A stretch of 8,786 nucleotides of DNA, taken from Candidatus Competibacteraceae bacterium (GTDB lineage: Bacteria; Pseudomonadota; Gammaproteobacteria; Competibacterales; Competibacteraceae). How positions within the stretch are numbered: position 1 is the stretch's first letter; each line of letters begins with the position of its first letter. Position numbers and translations under genes: made by a program. Of this stretch, positions 7,305-8,786 are shown in pieces. Below the pieces are notes generated by a model that was not told where the DNA came from, did no database searches, and saw only the letters and a program-made list of their open reading frames with translations. The stretch is from the NCBI GenBank assembly GCA_012032855.1, contig JAAUQA010000107.1, forward strand, positions 1 through 8,786, in the 5' to 3' direction.

Positions 7305-8786
7305 TCAGTACGGTACAAAACAGGTTTTCTTTAAGCTCAGAAAGATGTCCCGTGCTTTGCGGCCCGCTTCACTGAGGGTGGTGGCGCTAATCTTGCGCCG
7401 TTTCACATAATCGCGAATATCGTTTTCACCGAGGTTGTTGTGCAGCGGAATATCCGGCCGTTCCAGTACCAGGAGTAACTCGGTCTTGTTGTCATGCAAC
7501 CGCTTGAGCGCGAGGTTGAGCGTCTGCCAGACGGTCTTCTGGGTGAAGATCTCATCAAAGCGCTGAACCAGGGTCACTTTGGCGGCCTCATCGGGGGCCT
7601 GTTGGTAGCGTTTGAGGCCCTGATAAAAGGTCCAGATTTGGCCGCGAACCTGGGCTTGGAAGTCGCGTCGGTCGTCGCGACTCGGGATGAGTTTGTGGAT
7701 CGTGCGTTCAGCATGAACCCAACACGGCGCGTTGAGAAAACCGGCGACCTTAAACCGTCCGGCATCGTCGCTCACGATCACCGACGCCGCTGCGATCCCA
7801 TGAAGAACCAAGCTACCTGCCAACGCCCCTTCCGTGGCGATACGGACATGTCGGTCGTTGCTGATGCCGAGCGTCGGTAAGTAGCCCTCCCGCGCGCTTA
7901 TCGGCATAGATCTCGTCGGCTGAAAATAAAGCCAGCGGTTCCTGGAGGAGCTTCTGTTGCTGCATGTAGCCACGCGCCACCGCGTCAACCACATAATCGG
8001 TTTCACCCGCCCGCAACCTCCAGAAAATTAATCCGACCTTTGATTTCGGTGCTGGAAAACCAGGCAAACCATTCGTTGCCGATGTGCGTGCAGTAGCCGT
8101 TTTGGCCCTGGTGACGGGCACCGGTGTCATCAACATTGATGTGCGATGACACCGCCAATCCCGTCCGTAACACCTCGGCTTTTTCCGCGTGAAACGGCTC
8201 GTGACCGTGGATCAGTAGCCGATTGAGCTGACCTGATGAAATCGCCACCCCCATTGCCACAGCTGCTTGAGCAGCAGCTTTTGCGGCACATGTTGCGCGT
8301 AATGTTGGTTCAGAATATAACTGCGCAACGTTGGCCCAAAGTGACTACCCGCCACCGCCATCGGTAGATCGCCTATGAGCCGCTCGACCTCAGGACCCCG
8401 ATAGCACACCCGCCGGTAGCGCGTATTCTTGAGTTCAACCACCAGCTCTTGAACCACGTAGTCTTCATAGCCTTTGAACTGCGAGCCCGCTAGCAGGGGC
8501 TTTTGAGGTTGGATGATCTGTTCCTAGTGAATCTCAAGGTCTGCGGTCTTCTTGCGAACCGGACGACCGCGGTTGCGTGGCGGTTTCTCATCGCCCTCCA
8601 GGGCGGGATCGGGGGGTGGTTTCGTCAAGCCGCTGGGTTTGATCTTGGGACGGCCTTTCTCACCTTTCAGAACCGCAATCTCATCTTTTAATTGCTGGAT
8701 CTGTTCCGACTGTAATGCCAAACTGCTCCGCCTGCTCCGGCAGGTGCGCTTGCTGTTGATGGCAAATTGACAACAGTAACTTCACC
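7305..8786 (-). pseudogene. IS66-family transposase (TnpC type), multiply frameshifted and truncated
   Basis: The DDE transposase is spread over several frames. In order: a coiled-coil-like N-terminus (HLPEQAEQ / EQIQQLKDEIAVLKGEKGRPK), a basic proline-rich linker, GYEDYVVQELVVE, VAGSHFGPTLRSYI, then INVDDTGARHQG (first Asp pair at 8126-8131), NGYCTHIGNEWFAWF, IVSDDAGRF (second Asp pair, 7764-7769), HAERTIHKL, and NNLGENDIRDYVKRRKIS (catalytic Glu at 7425-7427). Lesions are an extra base in AAA 8720-8722, a TAG stop at 8524-8526, one base missing in the C run 8248-8252, an indel at about 8016-8019, another at about 7890-7897, and loss of everything after LKKTC. The catalytic residues remain but no single frame covers them, so the gene is dead as written. 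Several indels resemble those in the neighbouring core genes and may partly be sequence errors, but the truncation and stop are not of that kind. Confidence 0.88.
7319..8786 (-). mobile_element. Remnant of an IS66-family insertion sequence
   Basis: The block consists almost entirely of a degraded IS66-type transposase read on the minus strand. The element enters from beyond the right edge of the window. At the other end, homology stops after the SLKKTC motif at about 7319, well before the usual C-terminus, and no terminal inverted repeat is recognisable, so this end has been deleted or replaced. Accessory IS66 genes tnpA and tnpB, if present, would lie beyond the window. Confidence 0.85.

Noticed and set aside
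7494..7880. Plus-strand ORF of 128 codons inside the IS region.
   Set aside because: It is opposite the conserved transposase catalytic domain and looks like a shadow.

Overview
The window looks like a stretch of a gammaproteobacterial chromosome with a degraded mobile-element region at its right end. The placement rests on a sucA-sucB pair, an AidB-type acyl-CoA dehydrogenase, a DjlA-type membrane co-chaperone (mostly gammaproteobacterial) and a tRNA-Thr with encoded CCA. I cannot name the genus from sequence alone.

Left half, minus strand: the first six codons of sucB lie at the window edge, preceded by sucA (E1 of 2-oxoglutarate dehydrogenase, TCA cycle). Upstream of sucA, on the same strand, is a group II truncated haemoglobin. 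Middle, plus strand: an aidB-like flavoprotein is divergent from the globin, followed by a small periplasmic class I cytochrome c with an extended -10 promoter, then djlA. A tRNA-Thr(CGT) with its own promoter closes the core block.

Right part, 6674-8786: about 630 bases with little clear coding content hold a 61-codon minus-strand ORF with coding-like codon use, a cluster of short TCGGACACAT-type repeats in both orientations, and a perfect palindrome. Then comes an IS66-type transposase on the minus strand, broken by several frameshifts and a stop, truncated at its C-terminal end and running off the window.

The most unusual property is the number of single-base indels in otherwise well-conserved genes: three in the 3' end of sucA, one in the globin (8-base homopolymer), one in aidB, and several in the transposase. 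Each protein can be rebuilt by changing frame, so the lesions are either very recent or errors in the underlying assembly. Cytochrome c, djlA and the tRNA are intact. No defence system, CRISPR array or obvious new system is visible; the best candidate for something undescribed is the repeat cluster at 7059-7243.
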